A stretch of DNA of 64,000 nucleotides from Ophioderma brevispina (lineage: Eukaryota > Echinodermata > Ophiuroidea > Amphilepidida > Ophiodermatidae): NCBI GenBank assembly GCA_023653785.1, contig JAMKCH010072445.1:62001-126000 (forward strand). The letters are read 5' to 3'. Positions 1-12,668 of this stretch are shown one piece after another (positions within the stretch are counted from its first letter, which is position 1; the number at the start of each line of letters is the position of its first letter). Below the pieces are notes generated by a model. That model searched no databases, was not told the origin of the DNA, and saw only the letters and a list, made by a program, of their open reading frames with translations. Position numbers and translations under genes: made by a program.

Positions 1-33
1 TGATATGCTCTGTTTTACGGGTGCAGATGACAC

Positions 34-1150
34 TTGACTGCTCTTGACAAACAAAACGAGGCTGTACTAGTGTTACTGGACTTCAGCGCCGCGCCTTCGA
101 CCCATAGAACCACAAACAGCTCCAGCCGTCTAACTGAACGGTTAATGGGATTACTGGAAGCATTAAGGTTGGTTCGTTCTCATACTAGATGGCCGAACAA
201 GCACTCATCTATATCAGTCAGAGTCTTCGTCAGATCTGTGCGGTAGATTGGTGGATTACCACTGGGGCCTCGGTTTTACTGGACCGATTGACTTTCATCT
301 TGTTCACAGTTTCCCCACTACAGGATAATCATCACTGCCCACGGTATTTTCAATTTGTTGTTTGGATGCTGATGAAACCGCATCTCTACCTGACTTTCCA
401 CCTCGGGATCGTGAACGCAGCCATACAAAAATTGAAACAGGCATTGCGACATCAGATCCTCGTGTAAATCCAACAAGCTGATATTAATGACATAATACGT
501 AGATGTTGTACTTGCGCTCTCATTTTATTCAGATCGCTACCAACCTCTCAGCCATCTATATCCCCCATTGGCAATGCTGTTATACATCCGTCATGGCTGA
601 GCACGGAACCTTGGCTCTCAATAGGACAATTGGGAGTTTTTCTAACAGTCCTTGATGAAAATCTACCATCGGATTGGTCCACGGCCTTTGTTACATCTAG
701 GCTGGATTCCCGCAATCCTTGTCTTTATGGCCTTCCAGAAGAAGAATTTGACCAAGTTTCAGCGCTTTCAAAATGCCTCTTGCCCGTCTTGTCCTTAAAA
801 TCCGTCGACAGAACCATATCACACCAGCTCTCTACCAACGACATTGGCTTCCAATTAAACCGAGGGCAGTTTTTAAGATCTACTTCTCACCTATAGGCCA
901 TCCCCAGCATGTCACCTGCCTAATCTCTGACCATCCATCTGTAATCACCACCGAGAACCTTGAGATATCTTCTTGCTCCCAGCTGAGTCAAACAGCCAAC
1001 TCATCAACAAGTTCTATGGTGACAGATCGTTTGCTTACGCAGCACACATTTTTGTGGAATCAACTCCCTAACAGTACCCGCTTAGCTCAGTCAGCAATAT
1101 TTTCAATGCAGCGTCTGAAACTTCTATTTACACAACATTTTGACTCCTGA
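34..1150 (+). pseudogene. Degenerate non-LTR retrotransposon (CR1/L2/Jockey-like) reverse transcriptase, C-terminal half
   Basis: Seen: a broken reading frame whose pieces follow the order of a LINE reverse transcriptase. It opens with ALDKQNEAVLVLLDFSAA (motif A region, catalytic Asp near nt 79), then shifts frame. Near 350-400 the catalytic motif C reads DADET instead of a YADD-type motif. The thumb region follows: a degenerate FVTSRLDSRNPCLYGLPEEE near 680-740, HITPALYQRHWLPIKPRA near 815, and WNQLPNSTRLAQS near 1055 up to the stop at 1150. At least three frameshifts and several stops separate these pieces, so it is not functional. The 5' half is outside the window or lost. The order and wording of the motifs are those of CR1/L2/Jockey-superfamily elements; I cannot fix the clade. 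Inference: an old 5'-truncated copy transcribed on the plus strand. Confidence 0.88.
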
Positions 1151-1640
1151 TACGTATCCTGCAGTCCAATCACTAATTATAATTCGGTGATTTTTCCCCT
1201 TTCTTTTTCTTATTTCTCTCCTTCTCCAATCCGGTTGCCTATGATAGTTGTTTCCAGTTAGGTAGGGCTAGGTCTGGTTAGAGGATCTGAATCCTGAAAT
1301 CAAGACTTAAAACCGATGTCGCTGTGGGTACATACACCCAGATCCTCACCGCTGACTATTCATTTGTATCCCAACATAGTTCTTAGTAGGGGAGGGCAAC
1401 TGGGTTGTCTTTTCTGCTTCTATCTTTAAGTCAAATATATATATGTTTAATTTCCACTTAAATTAAAAGTTTTTTGAAATTGTTTAAATTGATGTATATC
1501 ATTGTTGTTTTAACCTTAGATTTTATCTATTTTGTATTGTCGTATTAGTATTTTGTATATTGCTATATTGGCTCCTGTCTATGTAAGCGCCTAGAGGCCT
1601 CAGCATTAGGCGCGATATCATATTGTATTATTATTAGTAA
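1151..1640 (+). mobile_element. 3' UTR and tail of the first LINE copy
   Basis: Non-coding sequence follows the broken reverse transcriptase directly. It ends near 1575-1640 in a GCGCC...GGCGC inverted motif (GTAAGCGCCTAGAGGCCT, then TTAGGCGCGATATC) and a short TTATTATTA run. A stem of this type followed by a microsatellite tail is typical of CR1/L2-like 3' ends, where it is thought to be recognised during target-primed reverse transcription. Two other LINE fragments in this window end the same way, which supports the call. Confidence 0.75.
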
Positions 1641-2384
1641 TGTTACTAATAACAATTTTTCTATGGATCTTCTCATTTTTTCGCACTGGAAGTAAGTATA
1701 TTATAACAAGTTAACAAATCCAAATATTCTTCCTCTATTTTCGTATTTTATTCCTCGATTATTTTTTCGCACGGATTTTAAAAGTAAAACAAACTACACA
1801 ACCTAAAGTTGAAATTAAATTGTTCGTAGTCGTTTGCTTACGAAACCACAAAATAACACAATGCTTGAAATTTCTAACTGTTTTACTTATTAAGCCGCGG
1901 AGAAAGAAGGAATACCCAAGAGTGTCGCTCAATATAAATGTAATTCACTTGATACTGAATGCCACGGAAAAATTTGTAACAAATTAGAATTTTGTGAAAG
2001 CCCTAAATAAACGTTTTTTTTTACAACTCAGGTAAGTTTTACACATGATTAACTCTCCATCCTAAGCCGCTGGCTTGGTATCACTATGTATTTGTAATAA
2101 CCATTCATTCATCTTACGATTTTGCACATGTAGCAATTGTTTATGTTCAAATTTTTTTATTATCAGTTTTGTGAAACATTCATGCGAGTGTTATACCTTT
2201 ACCACCGCGTGTTTTGTCCATTGTTTCCTCAGAGGTACGACAACAAAAATCTATTCAACGATGACCAACATCATCGTAAGTTGGTTTCTTTAACTCACAA
2301 AATATGCGCGTACAGATTCATGACGTAATGCTGTGCTATTTATGGAGAGAATAAAGCAAACACCAGAAATTAATGAGCTTGATG

Positions 2385-2627
2385 AAAATTCCACTTTACA
2401 TGTACTACGGGATTGGCCTGGCCCCGTCTCTGGAACTTTTCTTGCCCCCTGCCATCAAGAGAGCGAATTCCCATCATGTCTTTCAAAACCTTCTTAAAAC
2501 CACCTTTTCGCCAACATATAGCTTTCCTGTTTTTCTCCTTCTCCTTGCTTTGCGCCTAGTATCCTTTGGCAAGTAAAGTAGGCGCTTTATAAGTTCTTGT
2601 ATTATTATTATTATTATTATTATAATT
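2385..2627 (+). mobile_element. Second 5'-truncated LINE 3' end
   Basis: A short open stretch reads LELFLPPAIKRANSHHVFQN, matching the conserved last block of CR1/L2-like reverse transcriptases (the LWNSLPPAIK...F.LK type). It is followed by GCGCCTAGTATCC, then GTAGGCGCTTTATAAG and a run of seven or eight ATT units (about 2600-2625). Only about 240 bp remain. It differs in sequence from the copy at 34-1640, so it is a separate insertion. Confidence 0.75.
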
Positions 2628-3328
2628 AGAGTGATGGCCCGATAGTAATAGCCTGATCCATAGATCCCAAAATTTTGGTGTCTAACATACTGTCATTTTT
2701 ACTTATTTACTTTTTAATTTTAGACTAAAATGGTTTGTCTTTGGAAGGTTTTGTTTCGTGAAAGTTTACACATTATTCTATGACGCTTTACACAATCTCG
2801 TTTTGTATCTCTCATATCAAAGGATTGAATATAAGTGTGAACTGAAGCAGATATAGCATTGGGGTCAATGTCATTCAATCAAAATTAAAACATTTCTAAT
2901 TAAATCGGGTCATTCCCCTAAAAACACTCATGGATCCCCGATATTATTTCTAGACATGTGAATCATGTGAGTAAATTTTACTTTGGGGGGAGTGAGTTTT
3001 AATCCACTAACGACAACCCAAATCTCAAAATCGAGGATTATGAGGGCGTATGTCATGTCTAAAATTGGTATTTGCTTTGAGTGTTTTGCTATTTAGTTTT
3101 ATTTTGTTTGGATTGTAAAGATAGCGTAGACATAATATGAGGGTTGGGTTGTTGATTGGTTGGTACCTAAAGCTTTGATCGGTTGCTTATGCAAGATTTT
3201 TGATTATAACCTTTTCTGAACAAGACGTGGGATTGACGAAAAGTAATGATTAGGATTTAAATACGAACATCAAATACGTTTTAGTATAATTGATAATTAA
3301 TGTCAGAATATACGCCCACCTATGCCGT
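2628..3328. other. Intergenic, nothing assigned
   Basis: AT-rich sequence without a usable reading frame, repeat structure or RNA motif that I can recognise. A 6-G run occurs near 2985. Confidence 0.5.
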
Positions 3329-3511
3329 CACGGCATTTGTTTTGTCGCTCCATTATTTTGCACGAATGTAGAGTTAGAACAATAACACTCATTCGGAAAT
3401 GTACGAATGGAGAGTTTTTGTTAAGTCTCCATTCGTAATTTACGAATGGAGTGTTATTTTTCTAACTCCACAATCGTAACAAACAATGGAACAACAAAAC
3501 AATGCCATGGC
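3329..3511. repeat. Foldback (MITE-like) inverted repeat
   Basis: The left half (from CGGCATTTGTTTTGTCGCTC near 3330) and the right half (ending AACAAAACAATGCCATGG near 3510) are reverse complements over about 80 bp with few mismatches. They share GGAGTTAGAAAAATAACACTC-type and ACGAATGGAG blocks. The loop is only about 12 nt (TTTTTGTTAAGT near 3415-3427). No coding capacity. This is the structure of a small foldback MITE; I could not define a target-site duplication. Confidence 0.8.
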
Positions 3512-4542
3512 TTTATAGGTCTGCTTTAGAGGAAATCATTAGATTACAAGTATTACAAAAATAATACTATAATTATTAAGGTTTGGCATCATGATTGAAA
3601 TGGGCCGAAGAATTCTTTAACATTTGATATATAGTACATTTAGTGTGCTATAACAAATCTGAACTAAACAAATATGTCTTGCCGTATTCGTTTTTGAGAA
3701 AAAAAACTTCAAAAAGTACATTTATTGCTCAAAATTTTACATTATTTACCACGCCACTTTATGGGAAAATTGATGCAGCCGATACTCAAGCGCTCTAAAA
3801 GATACCAAAGGGCGATCGTTTTTCTGATTTTTCTGAATTTAAATTTGACATTTGGGCGTATGAGCCGAGTGGATTATTTTTCTTTTGTTGTTGATTGTTG
3901 TTTTCTGGCATTTTATTTTTGTATTTATTTGTTGTACCTTTATCACTTTAATCTCGCGAATGTTTACATTGTGTCATTTCACTTTGCGGATTTATATTTA
4001 GCGTAAATACTTATTACGTTAACATCTATACTAAGTCATATTTTATTCATATTCAATCTTTTTTGTATCTTCATATTTTTTTTGGGTTGTGTACATGTTT
4101 TATGTATGTTTATTTGATTTTTTAAGTAGGCCTAAGGACTGTTTTCAAACCACAATTCACCTTTTTGAGTTTGATCTAAGTGTTCTGTTGTTTATACCAT
4201 TTTACTTACATCTGAGGTCCTTTTAATTTTGAGAGTAAAACGTGTTAAAATCACGAAGTGGAATCATACTCGGTGCAAGTATTCAGATATAAACATTGGG
4301 AAAGCTAATACTTTAAATCAAACTTTTATAGATTCGTTACACGTTTTTAGAACACACTTTTGTAGTTATCATTACACCACAACGTATTAATAGGAACGTT
4401 TAATCTAACCTGTGGTATTTAGGGAGCGGTCAATATTTATGCGGGGAGGGGCAATGGGATGTCATTTTTTTCGCCAAAAATTCCGCGTTTTCCTCGCTTC
4501 CGTTTTAAAAATTCACATTTTCTTGATATTAGGTGATTTTAC

Positions 4543-4545
<3 letters not shown>
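3512..4545. other. Intergenic, nothing assigned
   Basis: AT-rich DNA. A 93-codon open stretch at 3725-4006 (plus strand) is rich in Phe, Tyr and Leu, as expected from chance translation of T-rich sequence. It has no recognisable domain and no splice context, so I do not call it a gene. Confidence 0.45.

Positions 4546-4585
<40 letters not shown>
4546..4585. repeat. Poly-A homopolymer, 40 bp
   Basis: An uninterrupted run of 40 A. It could be the tail of a retroposed sequence lying upstream (4412-4545) or a homopolymer of uncertain length in the assembly. No target-site duplication was obvious. Confidence 0.9.
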
Positions 4586-4586
<1 letters not shown>

Positions 4587-5320
4587 AGTCCTGCTCCTCC
4601 TCTCTTCTTGATGATTTTCATACTCCACTCTTGCTTACATTTTTTTCCATATTCCTCAAATCCTCCATTCCCCTAGCGTAATGACATCTCCCTTAACTTT
4701 TTAAATCTTCTTTTGAAATTAGACATATGCACATGTTTATTATAAGTGTCTGTTACAGGTTTATTTCCATCTCATTGGCACATACATAAATATAACTTAT
4801 TGTAACAAATATAAACTATGAACATTGAAATTTATAGAACAAAAGAACAGATTTGTAGATGCAACAATTAATGTATATTTTCTAATCATTAGGCCTAAAT
4901 GTTCACCTCCATATACCGTCAGTGTGTACTGTTTAACATTTTGAAGTGTTTAATACAAATTATTTACAGCGTGAATAGTAAGGGACAGTATTCGGCTTGA
5001 ACACTATTTACTGATGGAACTTCGCAGTGAATCTCAGCACCAGTGTTATGAAATTGATAGACGCTACCTTTCTAACAATCCGCTCGTTTAAGGGCAGATT
5101 TCAGTATTATCAGTAGGTGAGGTTTATATTATTCCTCACTAGTTTCACGTCCATTGCTTACTCGCTCGTTCAATCAACGCTGAATACGTAAATAAATCCC
5201 AGACTCTCCTGATTTGGTTGCGTCGATTTATGATGCAGTGTTTTAGCTCCTAGAGCTTTTAGCATGATCAAGACATGGCGTAGAAGCGGCGTAGAATTGG
5301 AGAAATGTTTCATCATTTGA

Positions 5321-5550
5321 TCCCAGTTTCGGGCAACTCAATGTCCATTTTGTCGTATCCTGTGTTTCACTGTCAAGTTCATGGAGTTTCACTTGTAAAT
5401 AAAATCAGCACGTGTTGTTGAGGGCCGAGAATTAAATATTCCATTATATAAATCCCAGTTTCGGTCAAATCAATGTTCCTATCAAATTGTTGTATTCTCT
5501 GTTTCAACCGGCATTTATCATGGTGTTTACTTGTAACCAAAATATAGTTG
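5321..5550. repeat. Diverged tandem duplication (~125 bp spacing)
   Basis: Two copies share ATCCCAGTTTCGG, then TCAA.TCAATGT, then a TTGT.GTATYCTSTGTTTCA block, then CATGG.GTTT.ACTTGTAA. The first lies at about 5321-5415 and the second at about 5446-5545. A related CCCAGACTCTCC sequence near 5197 may be a third, poorer copy. No coding potential. Confidence 0.65.
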
Positions 5551-5923
5551 CACCCACGATAACATTGCGTGTAATTCAGAGGCTCTTATTTCCACTACTG
5601 ACATGACTGAGTGAGCACGAACTACACTGGGTTGAACAATCCTCACTAACGATACATTTATCATGGCAAATTTCAGGAAATGTTTTTTAAATTCATAACA
5701 AATTTATACCACAATACTTCGTAAGTTATAAGGACCCTTGACACTCTTCTTAGGCTTCATCTCCATTGGTTGTTTATTACTACATTCGTAAAAGAAACAG
5801 TTTCTTTCATCGTTTCTTTCTTTGTTTGGGTCTTAATTGTATTTCACTCCATCTAAAGAAAAAAAGTTTAGTACTCGACAAGCTTGAAAACTCACAACAA
5901 TGGGTAACACCCGAGTGTGCGTT

Positions 5924-6050
5924 AAATAAGATAATGGCCTCGTTTTTCACCAACATTCGTAAAATAAAACACGGCTTACGGCTACGCCTCAGTCGTATTT
6001 AATTTTCCAGCGAATGTCGTAAACCTCGGTCATTATCTTTACGTAATATA
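5924..6050. repeat. Imperfect foldback repeat
   Basis: AAGATAATGGCC near 5928 and its partner GGTCATTATCTT near 6029 form arms. Within them, ACATTCGTAAAAT on the left pairs roughly with ATTTTCCAGCGAATGT on the right around an inner GGCTTACGGCTACGCC core. This is probably a short decayed MITE. It overlaps a 78-codon chance open stretch at 5766-6002. Confidence 0.5.
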
Positions 6051-6740
6051 GAAAAATCACGGAGAAAGCTATAGATGACTCACTGTCATTTGTAGCTGGC
6101 CCATTTGATCAAATATGATAAATGTCTGCTAAGACATGTAAACGATTGTTATAGAATGTAGATGTCTATGCACAGTCTTGTAACATTTCCCTATTACTCA
6201 CGGATAGCGTTTCGGCGAAATTTTTTTTCAAAGAATTCCAGATAAAAATAACTGGAAGGCTGATAGCTCTTCTAAAATCTCATGTGAGACGACGATTCAC
6301 CAAAATAATCTCCTGTCCGGTATGTACGTGAGTAGACAAGTAAGCAAATGAGTAAACAAGCCAAACTACAAGTACTGGCGTCATTTCATGCATGTAATCA
6401 GCTTATTGTTGCTTGTAATGAAAAGCACCCAAGGCAAAGGAATTTAAGTATCATTCTTTTGCTTACATTTCCGTCAGTGTCATCACCCCGAGTTTCATTG
6501 TTCACTGGCATTATGTTGGTGATACATGGTAATGTCCCGTATCTCCTAAGGTCCTACTGACTGGTAAATTTATCACTCTCCAAATATGTTTACGCATCCA
6601 AAGTCATCTTTTTTTCTTAATTGGGTTATTTTTTTTATTTTTTTTATTTTTTGGGGGAATTCCATTTTTTCACATATGCTTGCCCACTTCTTTTCTTCAT
6701 TTGCGGGATTTTTTGTTTGAAATTAAGAAACCACCTCTTG

Positions 6741-9700
6741 GTAGTTCGAGCTTTGTTTTAAATGGCCGTTGAGACTTCCACCTGACACATGGCAGCTTTT
6801 TCATGGACCTCAAACTCAATAATTTGGCCCACCCAATATTCAAGTGCTATGCTAGTGTCTCAAACGCAGAGACAAATATGAAGTTTGTTTTTTTGTTGTT
6901 GTATTTTGTAACTTGACCAAAATCCATGCAAGGAATCAGCCCATTTCCGGATATTTCCAGCTCTTGCTGTTTTATTGACCATTTTTGTACTCTTCTGGAT
7001 TCCCCCCGCGGGTGTTTTTGGGTGTGTGTGGTGTGTGAATGTGTGTGTGTTTTATGTGGGGGTAAATCCCGGTTGTAACTATGTATGCATGTGTTGTTTG
7101 AAAGTTATATTTTGGGGTTGTTAGAGGATTTGTAGAGTGAGTAACAATATAAAACCAAGTCACAATAACCAATTTTGGTTATGACGAATATTTAAGCACA
7201 AAAAAAGACGCTTCTTTCCGGAAACGTTATATTATGTAATAGCTGTACAATGATCAGTCCATCACACGGCTTCCGCGATCCCCTGTGGCTAGTAATGTCC
7301 CAATTCGGGGGCAGGAATACAAATGTGCAAAGAGGAAGTAGGAAACACTGATTGAGTGACTTGTCCAATAACATGCCATATGATATGACTACCAATTAAT
7401 ATATGATTACAACACCAACTCAAATGCTACACGTTTTGAATATTATATAATTGAATATGTAGGATTAACACCCTAATTTTTAATGCAGGTTTTTAGCGTG
7501 TAGTGAGACGTTCAAATAGATGTTACCTCTGTCTGAGGATGGTTTCCTGATGTGATGGGCACGTGATAAGGATGAGGAGATGGTTGATGATGTGAAAACC
7601 AAGGTGGATGTTGAATGTGATGTTGACGATGTTGCTGTTGCTGATGCTGCTGCTGTGAGATGATGTGACGACGACGGGACGGATGACGATGGTGACGATG
7701 ACCGATGACGGCCGATGACGACAATGACGATGACGACGGAGACGATGACGACGATGGCGAGACGATGACGATTGATGATGATGAGTGTGATGATGATGAG
7801 GATGTGATGATTGATGATGATAATGATTTTAATCATAAGGGTGAGTTTGCATTATGTATTGGACAAAGTTACCTACAAGTGGTAAGGTCTATAAGAACAA
7901 CACTATTAAATAGGCCATATTGTTCAAAAAATGTGGGAACATTAATAGCTTTAAAGTCAATTTCATGAAGAACGCCCATATTATTTATGGACATGATTTT
8001 GCAATAGCAATTGAGAGAGAAGAGACAATGGCCATTCAGATTTTTGGGGAAAATGACTGATGTGGATTTAATTTGTTGAGAACAGGCAAAAAAGTATTTA
8101 AAAAATAATAATATTTACATTCTTTAAATTGCGGCGCTCAAACGGCCCTATCAATATGCTTAAGTAAACTCTCATCAACAATAGGCAAAATACTGAATAG
8201 TACGTTTATAAAATCGCGTTTTCGATTTATTCGCTCAGAAAAGGATTGTGTGTTTTGACCAATTTTTTCTTTTTTTCTTATAGATGAAAAAAATGGTTCT
8301 AAAAATCAAAATTTAAAAAGGAAAATATTTAAAATATCATTTGGGCAATTGGAAAATTTGAAAAATTTCGTCCTTCGTAGCGACGTTAAGCCTGCGTCAC
8401 ATGTACAGAAAGTCACACCTAGCCGAACCTATACCTCTAGTCAGTTTCGCAAAGAATAAGGTCAAAAGCCATTGCTGTTCCAATTCGTCCCGGTTGTATT
8501 TGTCCACTAGACATCAATGAAGAACATTATATGACCAACTCATCTTATACAGAACGATTAACTTAAGTTATAGAAAAATAAAACAAAAACGGACTATGTA
8601 AACATCACAAAAGCTCTTTGAATACGCGCTTGTTTGAAAGGTATTTCTGCCCGTAGGGGTTTTTCATAGTAGGAAAGGAATGACAAACTTTATATTTCTA
8701 CCCACAATATTGGGGGAGGAAACAACGCTTTGTTATGAAAGAATTCATCTGGAACAAAAGCTTCTTATGAAAAGAAATCCATCAGTACATGTACACGGTG
8801 TTAAGTTCATTAAGCATGTCAAGATAATAAGCTTAAATGATTGTCCATATAAAGAGGGATATTAATTTTTCTTTCGTGAAATCAAAAGTGGGGAAAATTC
8901 AATCTTTAATTTTTATTACGGGTAGTTTAACGTCATCGTTTTATTTCTGGAAAAAATTGAACAAAAATATCATTACCACTATAAAATTGTATTTTTACTT
9001 CTTTAATCTTAAATTTAATGCTGAGTTCAGAATAATAGTAAGTGTTGTTGTTCATGTGCTCTCGGTGGACCAGATCAATTGTTATTAAATCAATCGACCT
9101 TATTTCACCGCCACTGAAAGCCGTAACTCATTCACTCATGAGCTACTTCAGCCAAATTATAACCACTGTAAAGGACAACGACCGCTAATTCTACCCAAAG
9201 GTTCTTATGTTTGACGTCCGAACACAAAACGTTCATTTGCACATCTCCTGTCTTTTCAGCGTTTTATTAAGATGTGGATTCAATAGTTTTTCTTTAACGT
9301 ATAAGCCGCTGGTAACTTATTAAAAAGCATGGGTACCGACGTCCGGAATTGTCTCGCGTTGAATTGAAAAAAGTTAAAGAAAACGTAACGTTCATCTTAG
9401 CTGGTCAGTCGAAATGAAGATGTCTTTTTACTTCATCTTGCCGGCCGCGCATTATACAGGAATATGCGGCGTTTGTGGCTGAGTTCTTTATCTTCAATAG
9501 ACACCAGATAATTTCGCTTCTTTATCGACTTAGGCTGCTAAAATACTGCTAAAAGCTGTTTGACCCCAGATTGTGATGATAAGTTTAGCCTGTAGATTAC
9601 CACGTCATAGTTTATCGTAAAATATACAAGAGCAATATAAAAATTTGAAACGAAATCAATAACCCATCTGTTAACTGTATCAAACTATATGGAGACAGTC

Positions 9701-9770
9701 TCATCATACTTCGCTTTCATCCACTGGCCGTTTTAAAATAACATACAGTGGGGTTTAGAGATGGCAAACA
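6741..9770. repeat. 2.9-3.0 kb tandem repeat, unit 1 of 3
   Basis: First unit of a head-to-tail array. Anchors shared by all three units, in order: CCCCCCGCGGG (7003), GATCAGTCCATCACACGGCT (7252), the GAT/GAC microsatellite (7590-7830), TTTCGTCCTTCGTAG (8367) and TTCATCCACTGGCCGTTTTA (9717). The unit has no conserved open frame: open stretches in one copy are broken in the others. It is about 100 bp longer than unit 2, mainly because of scattered short insertions. The segment after TTTCGTCCTTCGTAG (CGACGTTAAGCCTGCG) resembles a motif common in retroposon tails of marine invertebrates, so part of the unit may derive from a retroposon. Confidence 0.92.
7590..7830. repeat. GAT/GAC trinucleotide microsatellite in unit 1
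   Basis: An impure GATGAC/GATGATGAC repeat. Equivalent tracts lie at 10550-10770 and 13480-13720 in the other units, the last with a pure run of about 12 GAT (13652-13690). Long open stretches here in several frames (poly-Ser/Ile/His or poly-Asp) are low-complexity artefacts and not genes. Confidence 0.9.
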
Positions 9771-12668
9771 ACACTCGTTCTAGATTTTGTTTTAATGGCC
9801 CGGTGAGACTCGCACCTGACACATGCAGCTTTATAATGAACTCAAAATCAATAATTTGGCCCAATTTCAATGCTAGTGTCTCAAACGCAGAGACCAATTG
9901 AAGGTGTTTCTGTAACTTGACCAAAATCAGCAAAAATCAGCCCATTTCCGGCTATTTCCAGCTCTTGCCTTTTTATTGACCATTTTGCTACTCTCTGGAT
10001 TCCCCCCGCGGGTTGCTTGTGTTTGTGTGGGTGTCTGTGTGGTGTTGTGTGTGGGGTAAATAGTATGCATGTGTTTGTTTGAAGTTATTTATTTTGGGTT
10101 GTAGAGAGTAACCATAGTAAAATCATAGTCACATAACAATTTTTGGTTAGGGAATTAAGCCACAAAAAGACCCGTCTTCAGGAAACGTATATTATGAATA
10201 GCTGTACCATGATCAGTCCATCACACGGCTTCCGCGATCCCTGTGGCTAGTAATTTCACAATTCGGGGGCAGGAATTACAAATGTGCAAAAGAGGAAACA
10301 CTGATTGAGCTTACTTGCCATACATGCCATATGATATGCTACCAATATATCTGATTACAAACACCAACTCAATGCTACAAGTGTTGAATATTTATATATT
10401 GAATTTTAATGGGTAGGATTTACCACATACAATTTTAATGCAGGTTTTTAGCGAATAGTGAGACGTTAAATAGATTGTTTACCTTGTCTGAGGATGGTTT
10501 CTGATGTCGTGGGCACAGTGAAATGATGAGAAGGATGTGATGATTGTTTGAAAACCAAGGTGATGTTGAAGTGATGTTGACGATGTTGCTGTTGTGATGT
10601 GCTGCTGCTGATGATGTGACGACGACGGTGAGGAGGATGACGATGGTGACGATTGACAGATGACGGCGAGACGACAATGACGATGACGACCACCGACGAG
10701 ACGACGATGGCCGATGACGATGACGATGTGATGATGATGATGATGTGATGATGATGATGATGATAATGATTTTTAATAAAGGGTTGAGTTTTGATTATTG
10801 ATTGGACAAAGTACCTACAAGTTGTAAGGGCTAAGAAAACACTATTTAAATAGGGCCATATTTGTTCAAAAAATATGCTGGAGAACATTAATAGCTTTAC
10901 AGTTCAAGTTCATGAGAACGCCATCTTATTTATTGACATGATTGCTATAGCAATTGAGAGAGACCAATGGGCATTTCAGATGCTTGGGGAAAATATGATT
11001 GTGGATAATTTGTTGAGAACAGGACAAAAAGATTTAAAAAATAATAAATATTCACATTCTTTAAATTGCCGGCTGTCTCAATCGGCCCTATCAATATTGC
11101 TTAAGTAAACTCCTCATCAACATAGAAAAATACTGAATCGTCTTTTATAACATAGGCGGTTTTCGATTATTCGCTTCAGAAATTATACATTCTATATATG
11201 AAAAAAATGGGTACAATTTCTGAAAATGTCCTCGTGTCCCTTTAAAAATCATGTTTGGGATGAAATTTGAAAACATTTCGTCCTTCGTAGCAGACGTTAG
11301 CCTGCGGTCCCCTTACAGAAAGTCACACCTAGCCGAACCTATACCTCGTAGTCAGTTTCGCAAAGAATTAAGGTCAAAAGCCCATGCTGTTCCAATTGTC
11401 CCGGTTGTATTTGTCCACTAGACATCAATGAAGAACATTAGACCAAACTCATCGTAGTACAGACGATGAACTTATTATAGAAAATAAAAAACAAATATAA
11501 GGGACTATGATAAAACATCACAAAAGCTCTTGAATACGCCACTGTTTCAAAGGTTTATTTTCTGCCCGTAGGGGTTTTCATAGTAGGAAGGACAAACTTA
11601 TATTTCTAACCCACAATATTGGGGGAAACAAGCTTGTTATGAAAGAATTCATCTGGACAAAAGCTTCTTTATGAAAGAAAGCCATCATACATGTACACGT
11701 TGAGGTTTAATTAGCATGCTCAAGATAATAATTTAAATGATTGATACATTTTAAGAGGATATAATTTTTCTTCGTTGAAATCAAAATGTGGAATTCAATC
11801 TTTTCATTTTATTAGGTTAGTTTTGACGTCCATCGTTTTTATTTCTGGAAATAATGAACCAAAAACTATCATTACATACCTATAAAATTGTATTTTTAAT
11901 TCTTAACTCTAAATTAATGAGATTCGAATATATAAGTGTTGTGTCATGTGCCTTATCGGTGGCTCCCTAGGGGGACCAGTCAATTTGTTATAATCAATCG
12001 AACCATTTCATTCCGAAACTGAAAGCCGTAACTCATTCACTCATGAGTCTACTTCAGCCAAAATATTAACCACTTCAGGACACACAACGATATTTACCCC
12101 AATGTTATATGTTTTACGCGAACACCAAACGGAGTCATTTGCACATTCCTGTCTTTTCAGCGTTTTATTAAGATGTGATTCCAATAGTTTCTTTAACGTT
12201 ATAAGCGATGGTGAAATTATTAAAAAAGCATGTGGTACCGACGTCCGGAATGGTATCGACGTTGAAAAAGTTGAAAAGACAACGTAACGTTCATCTTAGC
12301 TGGTCAGTCGAAATGAAGATGTCTTGATCTCCTTGCCGGCCGCGCATTAGACAGGAATATAGCGGCGTTTGTGGTGAGTCTTTATCTTCAATAGGGGACA
12401 CCAGATAATTCGCCTTCTTAGTTCGCCTTTAGTGCTTGTAAAATACGCTAAAAGCTGTTTGACCCCTATTGCTGTATACGTTAGCCTGGTAGATACCCCA
12501 AGTTTCATAGTTTATAGTAAAATATACATATCAATAACAAATTTGAAACGAAATCAATAACCAATCTTTTAACGTGATCAAAATATGGAGACAGTATCAC
12601 ATACTTCGCTTTCATCCACTGGCCGTTTTAAAATAACATACAGTGGGTTTTAAGAGATGGCAAACAAC
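9771..12668. repeat. 2.9-3.0 kb tandem repeat, unit 2 of 3
   Basis: Second unit, about 2898 bp. The same anchors occur at about 10003, 10211, 10550-10770, 11279 and 12609. Compared with units 1 and 3 the differences are dominated by one- and two-base insertions and deletions spread evenly along the unit. A 77-codon open stretch at 10875-11108 is not preserved in the other units and is treated as chance. Confidence 0.92.

Noticed and set aside
7480..7968. Long Ser/Ile/His- and Asp-rich open frames around 7.5-8.0, 10.4-10.9 and 13.4-13.7 kb
   Set aside because: They translate GAT/GAC microsatellites, occur in several frames at once and are not preserved between the tandem units outside the microsatellite.
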